NCBI GenBank assembly: GCA_045637525.1
Contig: JAZTZP010000168.1
Coordinates: 1 to 19,262, forward strand
DNA: 19,262 nucleotides
DNA from: JAZTZP01 sp045637525
Lineage (GTDB): Bacteria; Bacillota; Clostridia; UBA1381
Direction of reading: 5' to 3'
Shown here: positions 6,300 through 14,634 of the stretch, in pieces
Position numbering within the stretch: the first letter of the stretch is position 1
Layout: every line of letters starts with the position of its first letter
The notes under the pieces: model-generated
Told to the model about the DNA's origin: nothing
Databases searched by the model: none
What the model saw: the letters and a program-made list of their open reading frames with translations, nothing else
Position numbers and translations under genes: made by a program

Positions 6300-7367
6300 T
6301 TATTCCTCGTGCGATAGCTTTTCTGCCTGATCAGCTGTAATAAGAGCATCTATTACCTCATCCATAACACCGTCTAAGAATTGTTCAAGCTTATAAAGTG
6401 TAAGGTTAATACGATGATCTGTCACTCTTCCCTGCGGGAAATTATAAGTTCTTATTCTCTCGCTTCTGTCTCCTGAACCAACCTGAGATTTTCGCTCATC
6501 CGCAATTTCCTTATGACGTTGTTCCTCCATAACCTCATAAATTCTTGAACGCAGAATTTTCATTGCCTTGTCTTTATTCTTATGCTGTGATTTTTCATCC
6601 TGACACGACACCACAATCCCCGTAGGCATATGTGTAATTCTTACAGCGGAGTCAGTTGTATTTACGCATTGTCCGCCCGGGCCTCCGGCTCTGAAAACGT
6701 CTATTCTCAAATCGTTGGGATTTATGTCAACTTCAACCTCTTCCACTTCAGGAAGAACCGCCACAGTAACGGCAGATGTGTGTATTCTTCCGCTTGATTC
6801 CGTCGACGGAACTCTCTGAACCCTGTGAACTCCGCTTTCAAACTTCAGACGGCTGTATGCCCCCTGACCTTCGATAGAGAAACATACTTCCTTATATCCG
6901 CCTATATCCGTTGAATTTGAATTTAAAATATCTATTTTCCAGCGTCTTGTTTCGGCATACATCGAATACATTCTCATCAGATCTGCGGCAAAAAGAGCAG
7001 CTTCTTCGCCGCCTGTTCCGCCTCTTATTTCAACAATAACGTTCTTTTCATCGTTCGGGTCTTTCGGAAGAAGAAGAATTTTAAGCTCGTCCGTACATTT
7101 TGCCAATGTTTCCTCAGCCTCTTCAAGCTCAAGCTTTATCATTTCTTCAAACTCTTTTTCCTGACCGGCATCAAGCATTTCCTTGTCATCCGCAATGGTC
7201 TGCTTTGCCGCTCTGTATTCCTTGTATTTTTCTATGATCGGTGATAAATCCGCATGATCCTTACAAAGCTTTTTCCATCTCTCAATATCAGCTATCACTT
7301 CAGGATCGCTTATCTGTTCCGCCAACGTATTAAAACGTTCCTCCAAAGCCTCTAATTTATCAAACAT
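6300..7367 (-). CDS. prfA: Peptide chain release factor 1
   Basis: A 355-residue class I release factor that frees the finished peptide at UAA and UAG codons. The catalytic GGQ is at residues 231-233 within AGGPGGQCVNTTDSAVRITH, and the tripeptide anticodon of the RF1 type (P-x-T) appears as PST at residues 187-189 in RVPSTESSGRIHTS, distinguishing it from RF2 (SPF). The length is typical of RF1. The ATG at 7365-7367 overlaps the TAA stop of folA by one base (TAATG), with GAGGAG upstream inside the folA end, indicating translational coupling. The usual clostridial partner prmC (the methyltransferase that modifies this Gln) is not adjacent here. It is the last gene of the ABC-F/ABC/thyA/folA transcript. 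Confidence 0.97.
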   Translation of the reverse strand: MFDKLEALEERFNTLAEQISDPEVIADIERWKKLCKDHADLSPIIEKYKEYRAAKQTIADDKEMLDAGQEKEFEEMIKLELEEAEETLAKCTDELKILLLPKDPNDEKNVIVEIRGGTGGEEAALFAADLMRMYSMYAETRRWKIDILNSNSTDIGGYKEVCFSIEGQGAYSRLKFESGVHRVQRVPSTESSGRIHTSAVTVAVLPEVEEVEVDINPNDLRIDVFRAGGPGGQCVNTTDSAVRITHMPTGIVVSCQDEKSQHKNKDKAMKILRSRIYEVMEEQRHKEIADERKSQVGSGDRSERIRTYNFPQGRVTDHRINLTLYKLEQFLDGVMDEVIDALITADQAEKLSHEE

Positions 7368-7864
7368 TATTTATTTTTCTCCTCTCTTATATATGTGCAG
7401 AAGCTGAACTTATATCCGTTATCCTCTTTTTCTTCCGTCTGCTCCGATAATACCCAATCTGCACTTTCATCAAGGTTGATAAAAAACGTATCAGCATCAG
7501 CCAAAGCCTTAACCTTCGTCACATACGCCGTATCACATTCCGGCTCAAAAAGCTTGTATATGCTTTCTCCGCCTATAACAAACACATTTTTATTCTCTGT
7601 TGTCTCAAGAACTTTCATAACCTCGTCCTTTGAAGTGCAGACTATCGCCTCCGTTTCATATCCGGAGTCTTTCGTAAGAACTATATTTATCCTGTTTTTA
7701 AGCGGCTTTTTTCCCGGGAAAGATTCGAGTGTTTTCCTGCCCATTATAACTACGCTGTTTGCCGTAGTTGTCCTGAAAAACTTCATATCCTCCGGTATGG
7801 AAAACAAAAGGTTGTTATCCTTTCCTATTCCCCAATTTTCCGAAACAGCTACTATCATTTTCAT
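7367..7864 (-). CDS. folA: Dihydrofolate reductase
   Basis: A 165-residue enzyme that reduces dihydrofolate to tetrahydrofolate with NADPH in the cytoplasm. Hallmarks: MIVAVSENWGIGKDNNLLFSIPEDMKFF at the N terminus (folate pocket, with the catalytic acid as Glu in PED near residue 26), VVIMGRKTLESFP near 40, and VFVIGGESIYKLF near residue 95-107 (cofactor loop). The length is normal. GAGGAG lies about 9 bases upstream of the ATG at 7864. It follows thyA by 14 bases, the classic pairing in which DHFR regenerates the folate oxidised by thymidylate synthase, and overlaps prfA by one base. There is no sign of a horizontally acquired trimethoprim-resistance type: it fits a housekeeping chromosomal copy. 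Confidence 0.96.
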   Translation of the reverse strand: MKMIVAVSENWGIGKDNNLLFSIPEDMKFFRTTTANSVVIMGRKTLESFPGKKPLKNRINIVLTKDSGYETEAIVCTSKDEVMKVLETTENKNVFVIGGESIYKLFEPECDTAYVTKVKALADADTFFINLDESADWVLSEQTEEKEDNGYKFSFCTYIREEKNK

Positions 7865-7878
7865 TATTTTTTCTCCTC

Positions 7879-8706
7879 TTATATCGCAACAGGTATTTTC
7901 TTATCAAGGGTATTATACACATAGTTTTCAAGTTTTACGCTGTCAGGAGTAAACTTATAGAAATCATCTGTATCCTCCAGAATAAACTTCGGCGCGTCAT
8001 ACTGCGGCTTTTCCATTATCTCCTGCACTATCGGGATGTGTCTGTCATATATATGCGCATCGGCTATTACGTGAACAAGCTCACCAACCTTTAATCCCGA
8101 AACCTTAGCCATCATATGAACAAGCACAGCATACTGACAAACATTCCAGTTATTCGCCGTAAGCATATCCTGCGAACGCTGATTTAAAACTGCGTTTAAA
8201 ACATCACCGCTCACATTAAAAGTCATGGAATATGCACAGGGATATAAATTCATCTCATGCAAATCCTCATGATTATATATGTTTGTTATTATTCGTCTGC
8301 TCGACGGATTGTTTTTCAGATCGTATATAACTCTGTCAACCTGATCAAACTCGCCCTCACGATATTTATGCTTAATACCAAGCTGGTATCCGTACGCCTT
8401 ACCTATCGAGCCGTTTTCATCAGCCCATTCATCCCATACATGGCTGCCGAGCTCATGAATATTGTTTGATTTTTTCTGCCATATCCATAAAAGCTCATCA
8501 ACTGCGCTCTTTAAATACGTGCGTCTTATTGTAAGTATCGGAAATTCCTCCGAAAGATTATATCTGTTTACAACACAGAACTTTTTCACCGTATGAGCGG
8601 CCGCTCCGTCCTCCCAGCGTGGTCTTACAGGGAGTTCTTCATCAGAAAATCCGGTTTCAATTATACTTTTACAATTTTCTATAAATACCTTATCAGCGTA
8701 ACTCAT
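7879..8706 (-). CDS. thyA: Thymidylate synthase (ThyA type)
   Basis: A 275-residue thymidylate synthase that methylates dUMP to dTMP using methylenetetrahydrofolate. The catalytic Cys is residue 157 in NLYPCAYSM, preceded by the phosphate-binding NNPSSRRIITN (about 132-142) and followed by RSQDMLTANNWNVCQYAVL, which carries the conserved RSxD and Asn region for dUMP. HVIADAHIYDRH near residue 215 is the second conserved dUMP-contact block. The RSQDMLTANNW form is the variant common in Firmicutes rather than the E. coli RSCDVFLGLPFN. GAAAGGAAA precedes the ATG at 8706 by about 8 bases. It lies 18 bases after the ABC exporter and 14 before folA, so it is in the middle of the operon. Confidence 0.97.
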   Translation of the reverse strand: MSYADKVFIENCKSIIETGFSDEELPVRPRWEDGAAAHTVKKFCVVNRYNLSEEFPILTIRRTYLKSAVDELLWIWQKKSNNIHELGSHVWDEWADENGSIGKAYGYQLGIKHKYREGEFDQVDRVIYDLKNNPSSRRIITNIYNHEDLHEMNLYPCAYSMTFNVSGDVLNAVLNQRSQDMLTANNWNVCQYAVLVHMMAKVSGLKVGELVHVIADAHIYDRHIPIVQEIMEKPQYDAPKFILEDTDDFYKFTPDSVKLENYVYNTLDKKIPVAI

Positions 8707-8724
8707 TTATATATTTCCTTTCGT

Positions 8725-10374
8725 TTATCTGTAATCATCAAAATGTATTACCTCATCACACATATCAAAAGCCGCTTTTTTGTGCGATACTAAAATACAA
8801 GTCTTATCTGTCAGCTCCTTAACAGCGTTTAAGAAGTTAATTTCCGTCTTACTGTCAAGTGCCGAGGTCGCTTCATCAAGAAGCAGTATCGGCGCATCGT
8901 AAAGAATTGCACGTGCTATCGATATTCTTTGCAGCTGACCTTCCGACAATCCTAAGCCTTTTTCGCCAAGCACAGTATCAAGTCCGTTTTCAAGCGACTC
9001 GATAAAATCCCATATCTGCGCTATTTTTGCCGCCTTTATTATTTCCTCATCAGTTGCATCTCCGCAAGCAAATGAAATATTCTCACGTATCGTTCCCGAC
9101 AAAACAAGATTGCCCTGCGGCACATAAGCAAACAGATTTCTCGTACTTGCACCTAAAGGCACTTTTCCCTCTGTCGTATCAAGATAAATCTCACCGCTGT
9201 TTTTATGTAAAATCCCCATAAGGAGCTTCACCACAGTGCTCTTTCCCGCTCCCGACTCGCCGGCTATTACAACAGAAGTCCCCTTCTTTATGGAAATGCT
9301 CATGTTTCTTATAATAGGATTAGCCTCATCATACGAGAAATCAACATTTTTAAATTCAATCGAATTCACATCGTTGTAAACGTCTCTTGAAATAAGCTCA
9401 TAGCCCCGTTCATCCTCCGGAAGATTTTCAATTTCCAAAATTCTTTCTACCGAAGCCGTTATTCCAAGCACCTGCGGAATAAGACTTGATATATTCTTAA
9501 ACGGTGCCTGAATTTTGTTTACAAGCATAGACATAGCCATTATCGTTCCGTATGTCATCCGTCCCATCGCAAGCATAAAAGCGCCGTATACGATGGTAAG
9601 ATAGTAGCTTGCATTAAACACTATGTACATAAGTATGTGTGCAAACACAGAAACCTTAGTCCTTTTAATCTGCAGCTTATAGCTTTTCTTCTGAAGTCCC
9701 TCGTTATGGTCTAAAACGCTTGTCTGGTTGCTGAACGACTTTATAACAAGAATGTTCTGCATAGCCTCCTGCATAAATGAACGTATATTACCCGATGCAG
9801 CCTGGCAATCCTTATGCAGCTGTTTATACTTTGAAGAATACAGCCTTGCGCTTATAAGTAACAGCGGACCTGCCGCAAGAACTGCAAGTGCAAAAAACTT
9901 ATCATAACCGTAAAGCATAATAAATCCGCCGATTATGTTTGTAAGCAAAAGTGCAACATTAGGTATAAGCGTTATTATTCCGCTGATTATAACAGATAAA
10001 TCACTCGTAAGTCTGTTTAAGAGGTCTCCCGAATGATACTTTGATATAGCTATAAAATCCTTGTTAATGATATTTTTAAATATATTCCTTTTCATTTCAA
10101 TGTCCATTTTCGCGCTAACATGAACATTTACAAAAGTTAGAATTATGCTTATTAAAAGCTGAAGCAAAAGAAGCACCGCAAACCAGATACCGACATTCAC
10201 AAGGTTTCCCTCGGCCTGATTTGTAGCCACATCAAGCACCAGCTTCGATACCGATGTAAACTTCAGTGCAACGAGCGACGATAAAACCGACAGAACCGTT
10301 AAAAGCAATATCGACGGAATACATCTCTTCCCATTTCCATAAATCCATTTTATGACCTTCAGATTTTTTTTCAA
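8725..10374 (-). CDS. ABC exporter, fused membrane and ATPase domains
   Basis: A 549-residue half-transporter of the MsbA/LmrA type, expected to work as a homodimer. An N-terminal membrane domain with about six hydrophobic segments (residues 20-310) is followed by an ATPase with Walker A GESGAGKST near residue 365, Q-loop VPQGNLV, signature LSEGQLQRISIARA near 470, Walker B ILLLDEATSALD and switch His in LVSHKK. The protein ends shortly after the switch His, a compact C terminus. The start is TTG at 10372-10374: AAGGAAGGG lies about 5-7 bases upstream, and there is no in-frame ATG before the first membrane segment. It follows the ABC-F gene by 21 bases. Substrate (lipid, drug or peptide) is unknown. 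Confidence 0.9.
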   Translation of the reverse strand: MKKNLKVIKWIYGNGKRCIPSILLLTVLSVLSSLVALKFTSVSKLVLDVATNQAEGNLVNVGIWFAVLLLLQLLISIILTFVNVHVSAKMDIEMKRNIFKNIINKDFIAISKYHSGDLLNRLTSDLSVIISGIITLIPNVALLLTNIIGGFIMLYGYDKFFALAVLAAGPLLLISARLYSSKYKQLHKDCQAASGNIRSFMQEAMQNILVIKSFSNQTSVLDHNEGLQKKSYKLQIKRTKVSVFAHILMYIVFNASYYLTIVYGAFMLAMGRMTYGTIMAMSMLVNKIQAPFKNISSLIPQVLGITASVERILEIENLPEDERGYELISRDVYNDVNSIEFKNVDFSYDEANPIIRNMSISIKKGTSVVIAGESGAGKSTVVKLLMGILHKNSGEIYLDTTEGKVPLGASTRNLFAYVPQGNLVLSGTIRENISFACGDATDEEIIKAAKIAQIWDFIESLENGLDTVLGEKGLGLSEGQLQRISIARAILYDAPILLLDEATSALDSKTEINFLNAVKELTDKTCILVSHKKAAFDMCDEVIHFDDYR

Positions 10375-10395
10375 CTCTACCCTTCCTTTCCGGAT

Positions 10396-12012
10396 TTATA
10401 CAGTGTCCCTATTTTTCTTGAATTCAAGATACTCATCAAAAGTACACATTCTGTCTGTTATACTTCCGTCCGGATTAATTTCTATTATTCTGTTTGCGAT
10501 AGTCTGTATAAACTCATGGTCGTGAGATGTAAAAATTATATTACCTTTAAAAGCACACAACCCGTTATTCACCGCCGTAATGGACTCAAGATCAAGATGG
10601 TTTGTAGGCTGATCAAGCAAAAGCACATTCGAGCCGTAAAGCATCATCCTTGCAAGCATACATCTCACCTTTTCACCACCGGATAATACTCTAACCTCTT
10701 TGAATACATCCTCACCGGAAAACAGCATTCTCCCCAGAAATCCTCTTAAATAAGACTCTGTGTTAGCCTCAAACGTATCAGCAGAATACTGTCTTAACCA
10801 CTCAATAAGATTTAATTTACAATCATCAAAAAATGCTGAATTGTCCTTCGGGAAATAGCTTCTTGATGTGCTGACTCCCCATTTTACCGTACCCGAATAA
10901 TTTTCATCCTCGCCGGCAAGTATTTCCATAAGTGCAGTAACAGCCAGTTCATTCCCTCCTATCACAGCAACCTTATCATCATGATTAAGGCTAAGTGATA
11001 TATTATTTAATAATACGTTTCCGTCCGTTTCCTTAGTAAGTCCGTCCACAGTAAGAATATCTCTTCCGACTTCCCTGTCCTGTTCAAACCCAACAAAAGG
11101 ATATCGTCTGCTTGATGCCGGAAGCTCTTCTATCGTCAGTTTATCAAGCATCCGCTTTCTGCTTGTTGCCTGCTTCGATTTAGATTTATTAGCCGAAAAA
11201 CGCTGAATAAAGCTTTGCAGCTCTTTAATCTTTTCCTCAGCCTTTTTATTCTGCTGTTTTATCATCCGTTCAATCAACTGACTCGACTCATACCAGAACT
11301 CATAGTTACCAACATACATCTTTATCTTTGTATAGTCAATATCAACTATATGAGTACATACCATGTTAAGAAAATATCTGTCATGCGATACTACAATAAC
11401 AGTACCCTCATAGCTTATAATAAACTCTTCAAGCCATTCTATTGCATTTATGTCAAGATGGTTTGTAGGCTCATCCAGCAAAATTATATCCGGATTTCCG
11501 AAAAGCGCCTGTGCAAGAAGGATTTTAACCTTCTCTTTACTGCCAATATCGCTCATCTGTAAATAAAGCAAATCCTCCGAAAGACCTAATCCCTGTAAAA
11601 GCCTTGAAGCATTCGATTCCGCTTCCCAGCCATCCATATCAGCAAACTCAGCTTCAAGCTCCGCCGCCTTTATTCCGTCCTCATCTGTAAAGTCTTCTTT
11701 TTCATAAATAGCGTTTTTCTCTATCATTATATCATAAAGACGCTTATTTCCCATTATTACAGTATCAAGCACCGTATATTCATCAAAAGCAAAGTGATCC
11801 TGTTTCAAAACCGACATTCTGCATTCCTGTTTTATACTTACCTCACCCGTTGTCGGTTCAAGCTCACCCGATAATATTTTCAAAAAGGTTGATTTACCGG
11901 CTCCGTTAGCACCTATTATTCCGTAACAATTTCCGGATGTAAACTTTAAATTCACATCAGAAAACAAATTTGTCCCGCTAAAATTCAAGCTGACATCAGT
12001 AACATTTATCAT
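10396..12012 (-). CDS. ykpA: ABC-F ATPase of the YkpA/YbiT type
   Basis: A 538-residue soluble protein with two ATPase domains and no membrane segment, a member of the ABC-F family that binds ribosomes. Domain 1 has Walker A GANGAGKST (34-42) and LLDEPTNHLDINAIEWLEEF. The linker contains ELQSFIQRFSANKSKSKQATSRKRMLDK, typical of YkpA/YbiT. Domain 2 has LSGGEKVRCMLARMM and LLDQPTNHLDLES. The second Walker A is replaced by GGNELAVTA and the first signature is MSDIGSKEK; as I recall, the Bacillus YkpA protein shows the same changes, so this looks like a subfamily trait. The role is likely translation factor-like rather than transport. GGAAAG lies about 12 bases before the ATG at 12012. It is the first gene of the thyA-folA-prfA operon. 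Confidence 0.9.
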   Translation of the reverse strand: MINVTDVSLNFSGTNLFSDVNLKFTSGNCYGIIGANGAGKSTFLKILSGELEPTTGEVSIKQECRMSVLKQDHFAFDEYTVLDTVIMGNKRLYDIMIEKNAIYEKEDFTDEDGIKAAELEAEFADMDGWEAESNASRLLQGLGLSEDLLYLQMSDIGSKEKVKILLAQALFGNPDIILLDEPTNHLDINAIEWLEEFIISYEGTVIVVSHDRYFLNMVCTHIVDIDYTKIKMYVGNYEFWYESSQLIERMIKQQNKKAEEKIKELQSFIQRFSANKSKSKQATSRKRMLDKLTIEELPASSRRYPFVGFEQDREVGRDILTVDGLTKETDGNVLLNNISLSLNHDDKVAVIGGNELAVTALMEILAGEDENYSGTVKWGVSTSRSYFPKDNSAFFDDCKLNLIEWLRQYSADTFEANTESYLRGFLGRMLFSGEDVFKEVRVLSGGEKVRCMLARMMLYGSNVLLLDQPTNHLDLESITAVNNGLCAFKGNIIFTSHDHEFIQTIANRIIEINPDGSITDRMCTFDEYLEFKKNRDTV

Positions 12013-12063
12013 TATCCGTATCTTTCCTTTCGCCGTTTCCGATATTTTTACACTAATATTCCT

Positions 12064-12092
12064 ATTATATCATATTTTTCATAGTTTGTCTA
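12064..12092 (-). promoter_or_regulatory. Sigma-A-type promoter of the ykpA-thyA-folA-prfA operon
   Basis: On the minus strand TAGACA (-35) and TATAAT (-10) are separated by 17 bases, with TGA directly before the -10 (extended -10). Predicted transcription starts about 45 bases before the ABC-F ATG. The hairpin-array element at 12114 ends some 20 bases upstream. Confidence 0.8.
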
Positions 12093-12113
12093 TACCTTTT
12101 GAGATAATTTATA

Positions 12114-12393
12114 CGGTTTTTGAATGAATTAATTTTTTTATAAACATTGCACACTTCGTGTGAGTGAAATCTGTCGCCATGCGACAGATTTCGGCAGAAA
12201 TTGCTTGCAATTTCCGAATTTAAAATCAAAAAATCGTTTGTCGATTTTCTTTCCATAACTTGCGGCAAATTGGCCGCAAATTTCACTCGCATTTATGCGA
12301 ATTTCACCCAGCCGCATGGCTGGATTTCACTTTTTGCCTGTGGCAAAAAATTTCACTGTAAATTATAGTTTATCGCAGATAAACTATAATTTA
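12114..12393. mobile_element. Hairpin-array element, GTGAAAT-linker type (MITE-like)
   Basis: Fills the gap between the deacetylase and the ykpA promoter. The left end CGGTTTTTGAATGAATTAAT (12114-12133) matches the element at 5012. The left arm has CACAC-TTC-GTGTG (12150-12162), linker GTGAAAT (12164-12170) and CTGTCGC-CAT-GCGACAG (12171-12187, extendable to a 12-bp stem). The core holds AAATTGC-TT-GCAATTT, AAAATCG-TTTGT-CGATTTT, then CTTTCCATAAC. The right arm has TTGCGGC/GCCGCAA, CGCAT-TT-ATGCG, CCAGCC-GCAT-GGCTGG and TTTTTGCC-TGT-GGCAAAAA, each followed or preceded by inverted linker ATTTCAC (12280, 12301, 12324, 12350). It ends in a 13-bp terminal hairpin with GCA loop (12362-12390), the exact reverse complement of the left terminal hairpin at 5052-5080. 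The outer right inverted repeat seen in the 5012 copy is missing. Confidence 0.75.
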
Positions 12394-13157
12394 TCAAACA
12401 GTCCGTTTATCAGCTCTAAAAATCCCGATGATGTAAAATTCAGATCTCTGTTTATTCTGTTAAAAGGTTTATCAAAAGAGTCAACCTTCCCAAAAGAAGT
12501 GCTTATCGTCACCTTTATCCCTAAGTTATTTTTCAAAATCCACTCAATATCATCATTATATATACCGTTAGGATAAGTAACAGAAGTAACCTCATTTCCG
12601 GTTATCTTCTCAATTATCTCTATGCTCGTCTTATAGTCCTCGGCAGCATCCCATATAGCGTCATCCTTATAAACAGCCATAATACCGTCACGCCCTAATC
12701 TGTGCACATAATGAGTGTGAGCGCCAAGCTCCACAAGCTCCGACTTTCCGAGCTCTGCAATCTGATTTGTGGTCAGGTGATTATTTCTGTTAATCTGAGA
12801 AGTCAGAATATAAAAGGAAGCCGGAACATTATATTTCTTAAGAAGCGGATACACCTCCGTATAAAAGCTCTCATACCCGTCATCAAACGTCATAACAACA
12901 AATTTATTATTTTCATGAGCCCCGATATATTCGTCATTCACCTGAGTCGCCTTTAAAAACGTATACCCTGCGTCCAAAAACCCTTTAATGTCCTCCTCTA
13001 AAGCATCAACGCTTATCCTGTACTGCGAATATAAAAACGGATTTCTTGTCACATCATGATACATAACAGAAACAATATCATTTTCGCCCCCGGCGCAAAA
13101 CGCCCCGCTTGTAAACCCGGCAAATATAACAAGCACAGCAATCAAAAGTTTTTTCAT
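12384..13157 (-). CDS. Secreted NodB-type polysaccharide deacetylase
   Basis: A 257-residue protein with a signal peptide (MKKLLIAVLVIFAGFTSGAFCAG) and a carbohydrate esterase 4 domain. Motifs: VMYHDV near residue 31, MTFDDGYES (89-97) with the catalytic Asp pair, ELGAHTHYVHRLG (143-155) with the metal-binding His residues in an HTxxxH layout, and VTYPNGIYNDD near 212. Likely target is cell-wall or exopolysaccharide N-acetylglucosamine. The ATG at 13157 is preferred over a longer frame because AAGGAG lies 10 bases upstream and the signal peptide starts there. It lies 16 bases after the preceding secreted protein, the end of the carD operon. The last codons and TAG stop fall inside the terminal hairpin of the hairpin-array element, so its C terminus (DKL) is probably element-derived. 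Confidence 0.87.
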   Translation of the reverse strand: MKKLLIAVLVIFAGFTSGAFCAGGENDIVSVMYHDVTRNPFLYSQYRISVDALEEDIKGFLDAGYTFLKATQVNDEYIGAHENNKFVVMTFDDGYESFYTEVYPLLKKYNVPASFYILTSQINRNNHLTTNQIAELGKSELVELGAHTHYVHRLGRDGIMAVYKDDAIWDAAEDYKTSIEIIEKITGNEVTSVTYPNGIYNDDIEWILKNNLGIKVTISTSFGKVDSFDKPFNRINRDLNFTSSGFLELINGLFDKL

Positions 13158-13173
13158 CCGGTCAATCTCCTTA

Positions 13174-14634
13174 TCATCTTTTTTTAGGTGTAATAATATC
13201 AAGAGTCTTCCCGTCGCCCTCAACATAGAGCTTATCGCCGTTTACACCTTTAAATAAGCATACATTAACCACCTCATCGGTGTATTCCTTTACAATTTCA
13301 ACAGTCGAATTAAAAGCACTGATCGTCAACAACCGATACACCGCGTCTTTTTTATCAACGATATATATGTATCCGTTATCCACGTCATAATTCACGCATA
13401 CAATCTCAGAAAAAGCCTCACCACTGCTGTATTTATCAATCTTTCTGATTTTCCTGTCGCTTCGGATTTTCACCCATTCGCATTCATAAAGCGGTCGTTC
13501 AAAGCGTATAAGAGTAACAGATTTTTTATCAGCCTCCACAGTAAAAACGCCGTTACTCATAATCCCGAACCGCTCCGAAGTTCCTATCGCGTTTTTCCCG
13601 TCCTTGTTCTGAATAATCAGCTCATATTCATCCCCACCGCTTACATCATACATATATATCTTCGATTCCCTGCCGGCAGAAATATAATAAATCCAGTCCC
13701 TGTTCCCCGCCGTCTGCTTAAAAAGCCCCATAACAGGCAAATTATTTATATACATAAACCCCGTACCATCATAATCGCATACAAAAACCCTTCCGGCCTT
13801 TCCACCCTTGTGAGTCGCCGCAATTCCGTATATACGCCCCTCAGCCGCTATCGCCGAGCTAACATATATCTCCTGCGTTTCTCCGCTCCTGCTCTTAAAA
13901 ACAATCTGCCCGGTCTTTTCTCCGACCATAGAATACAGCTTGTAATCGTTCACATAAAAAACCTCAGTACCAACTCTGAACACGCATTCAGCGTCCGGCA
14001 CTTCAGTAACTGTATCGAGATCCGGCATCAGATACTTGTTGTTTCCCGAAAGATTATTCATTCCGGGATTATAAGAAAGCCGCCCCTCAAACTCCTCCTT
14101 AAGGCTTCCGTCCTCCGAAACGACCTCCGCCTTAAGCCCGTTATCCGTAAACAGCGCTATATATCCGCACTCCTCATTGTATAAAACATCGCCGCCGCAC
14201 ATCATCGAAATAACTCTCGCCGGCACATAAAGGCTTCCGCCAATTTCATAAACAAACATAGACTCGGCATTTTCGTCACTGCGTATCATAAACTTCTTCC
14301 CAACAGGAAGAACCGCCTTTTTCCCGTTTAATCTTAAGGTGAGACTTGCGTTTTCCCTGTCATATAAATACGTCTCCTTCTCAGACTCATCAGCCAGAAT
14401 ATCATATACAGTATCAACGCAAACATACACATCCCCAAACGCACTTATATACGGACACCCCTTCGCGCCGTTTTCCGACATAAGGCTCACGCCGCTTATA
14501 TATGTACCGTCATAAAAATACGCATTCGTACTTTCAGGAATCATTATAAAAGCTCCCTCCCGTGCCGCCTGCGCCGAAAGGCCTATTGTGCCTGAAAAAA
14601 GTAAAACGATATATAAAAACAACCTTATCTTCAT
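13174..14634 (-). CDS. Secreted protein with copper-amine-oxidase-N-like domain, unknown function
   Basis: A 486-residue exported protein. A signal peptide (IRLFLYIVLLFSGTIGLSAQA) is followed by a segment resembling the copper amine oxidase N-terminal-like domain found in many clostridial surface proteins, best seen as GGSLYVPARVISMMCGGDVLYNEECGYIAL near residues 130-160. Residues 215-480 are strand-rich with repeated pieces such as IYGIAATHKGGKAGRVFVCDYDG, RDWIYYISAGRESKIYMYDVSGG and GYIYIVDKKDAVYRL, which suggests a beta-propeller (DUF5050-like). No catalytic motif is seen. The ATG at 14632-14634 overlaps the ispF stop (TGATG); a TTG one codon earlier sits at a better distance from GGAGG and could be used instead. 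A structural or sensing role at the cell surface is inference. Confidence 0.75.
   Translation of the reverse strand: MKIRLFLYIVLLFSGTIGLSAQAAREGAFIMIPESTNAYFYDGTYISGVSLMSENGAKGCPYISAFGDVYVCVDTVYDILADESEKETYLYDRENASLTLRLNGKKAVLPVGKKFMIRSDENAESMFVYEIGGSLYVPARVISMMCGGDVLYNEECGYIALFTDNGLKAEVVSEDGSLKEEFEGRLSYNPGMNNLSGNNKYLMPDLDTVTEVPDAECVFRVGTEVFYVNDYKLYSMVGEKTGQIVFKSRSGETQEIYVSSAIAAEGRIYGIAATHKGGKAGRVFVCDYDGTGFMYINNLPVMGLFKQTAGNRDWIYYISAGRESKIYMYDVSGGDEYELIIQNKDGKNAIGTSERFGIMSNGVFTVEADKKSVTLIRFERPLYECEWVKIRSDRKIRKIDKYSSGEAFSEIVCVNYDVDNGYIYIVDKKDAVYRLLTISAFNSTVEIVKEYTDEVVNVCLFKGVNGDKLYVEGDGKTLDIITPKKR

Noticed and set aside
10396..12012. ABC-F gene with a broken second Walker A (GGNELAVTA) as a decaying gene
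   Set aside because: As recalled, the Bacillus YkpA protein carries the same NELAVT replacement and an atypical first signature, so this is a subfamily trait; the frame is intact.
12065..12292. 75-residue minus-strand open frame through the element core and the ykpA promoter
   Set aside because: It runs through hairpins, the terminal inverted repeat and a promoter, with no ribosome site at its first ATG. Only its internal ATGGAA motif, shared with the other copy, is kept as an observation.
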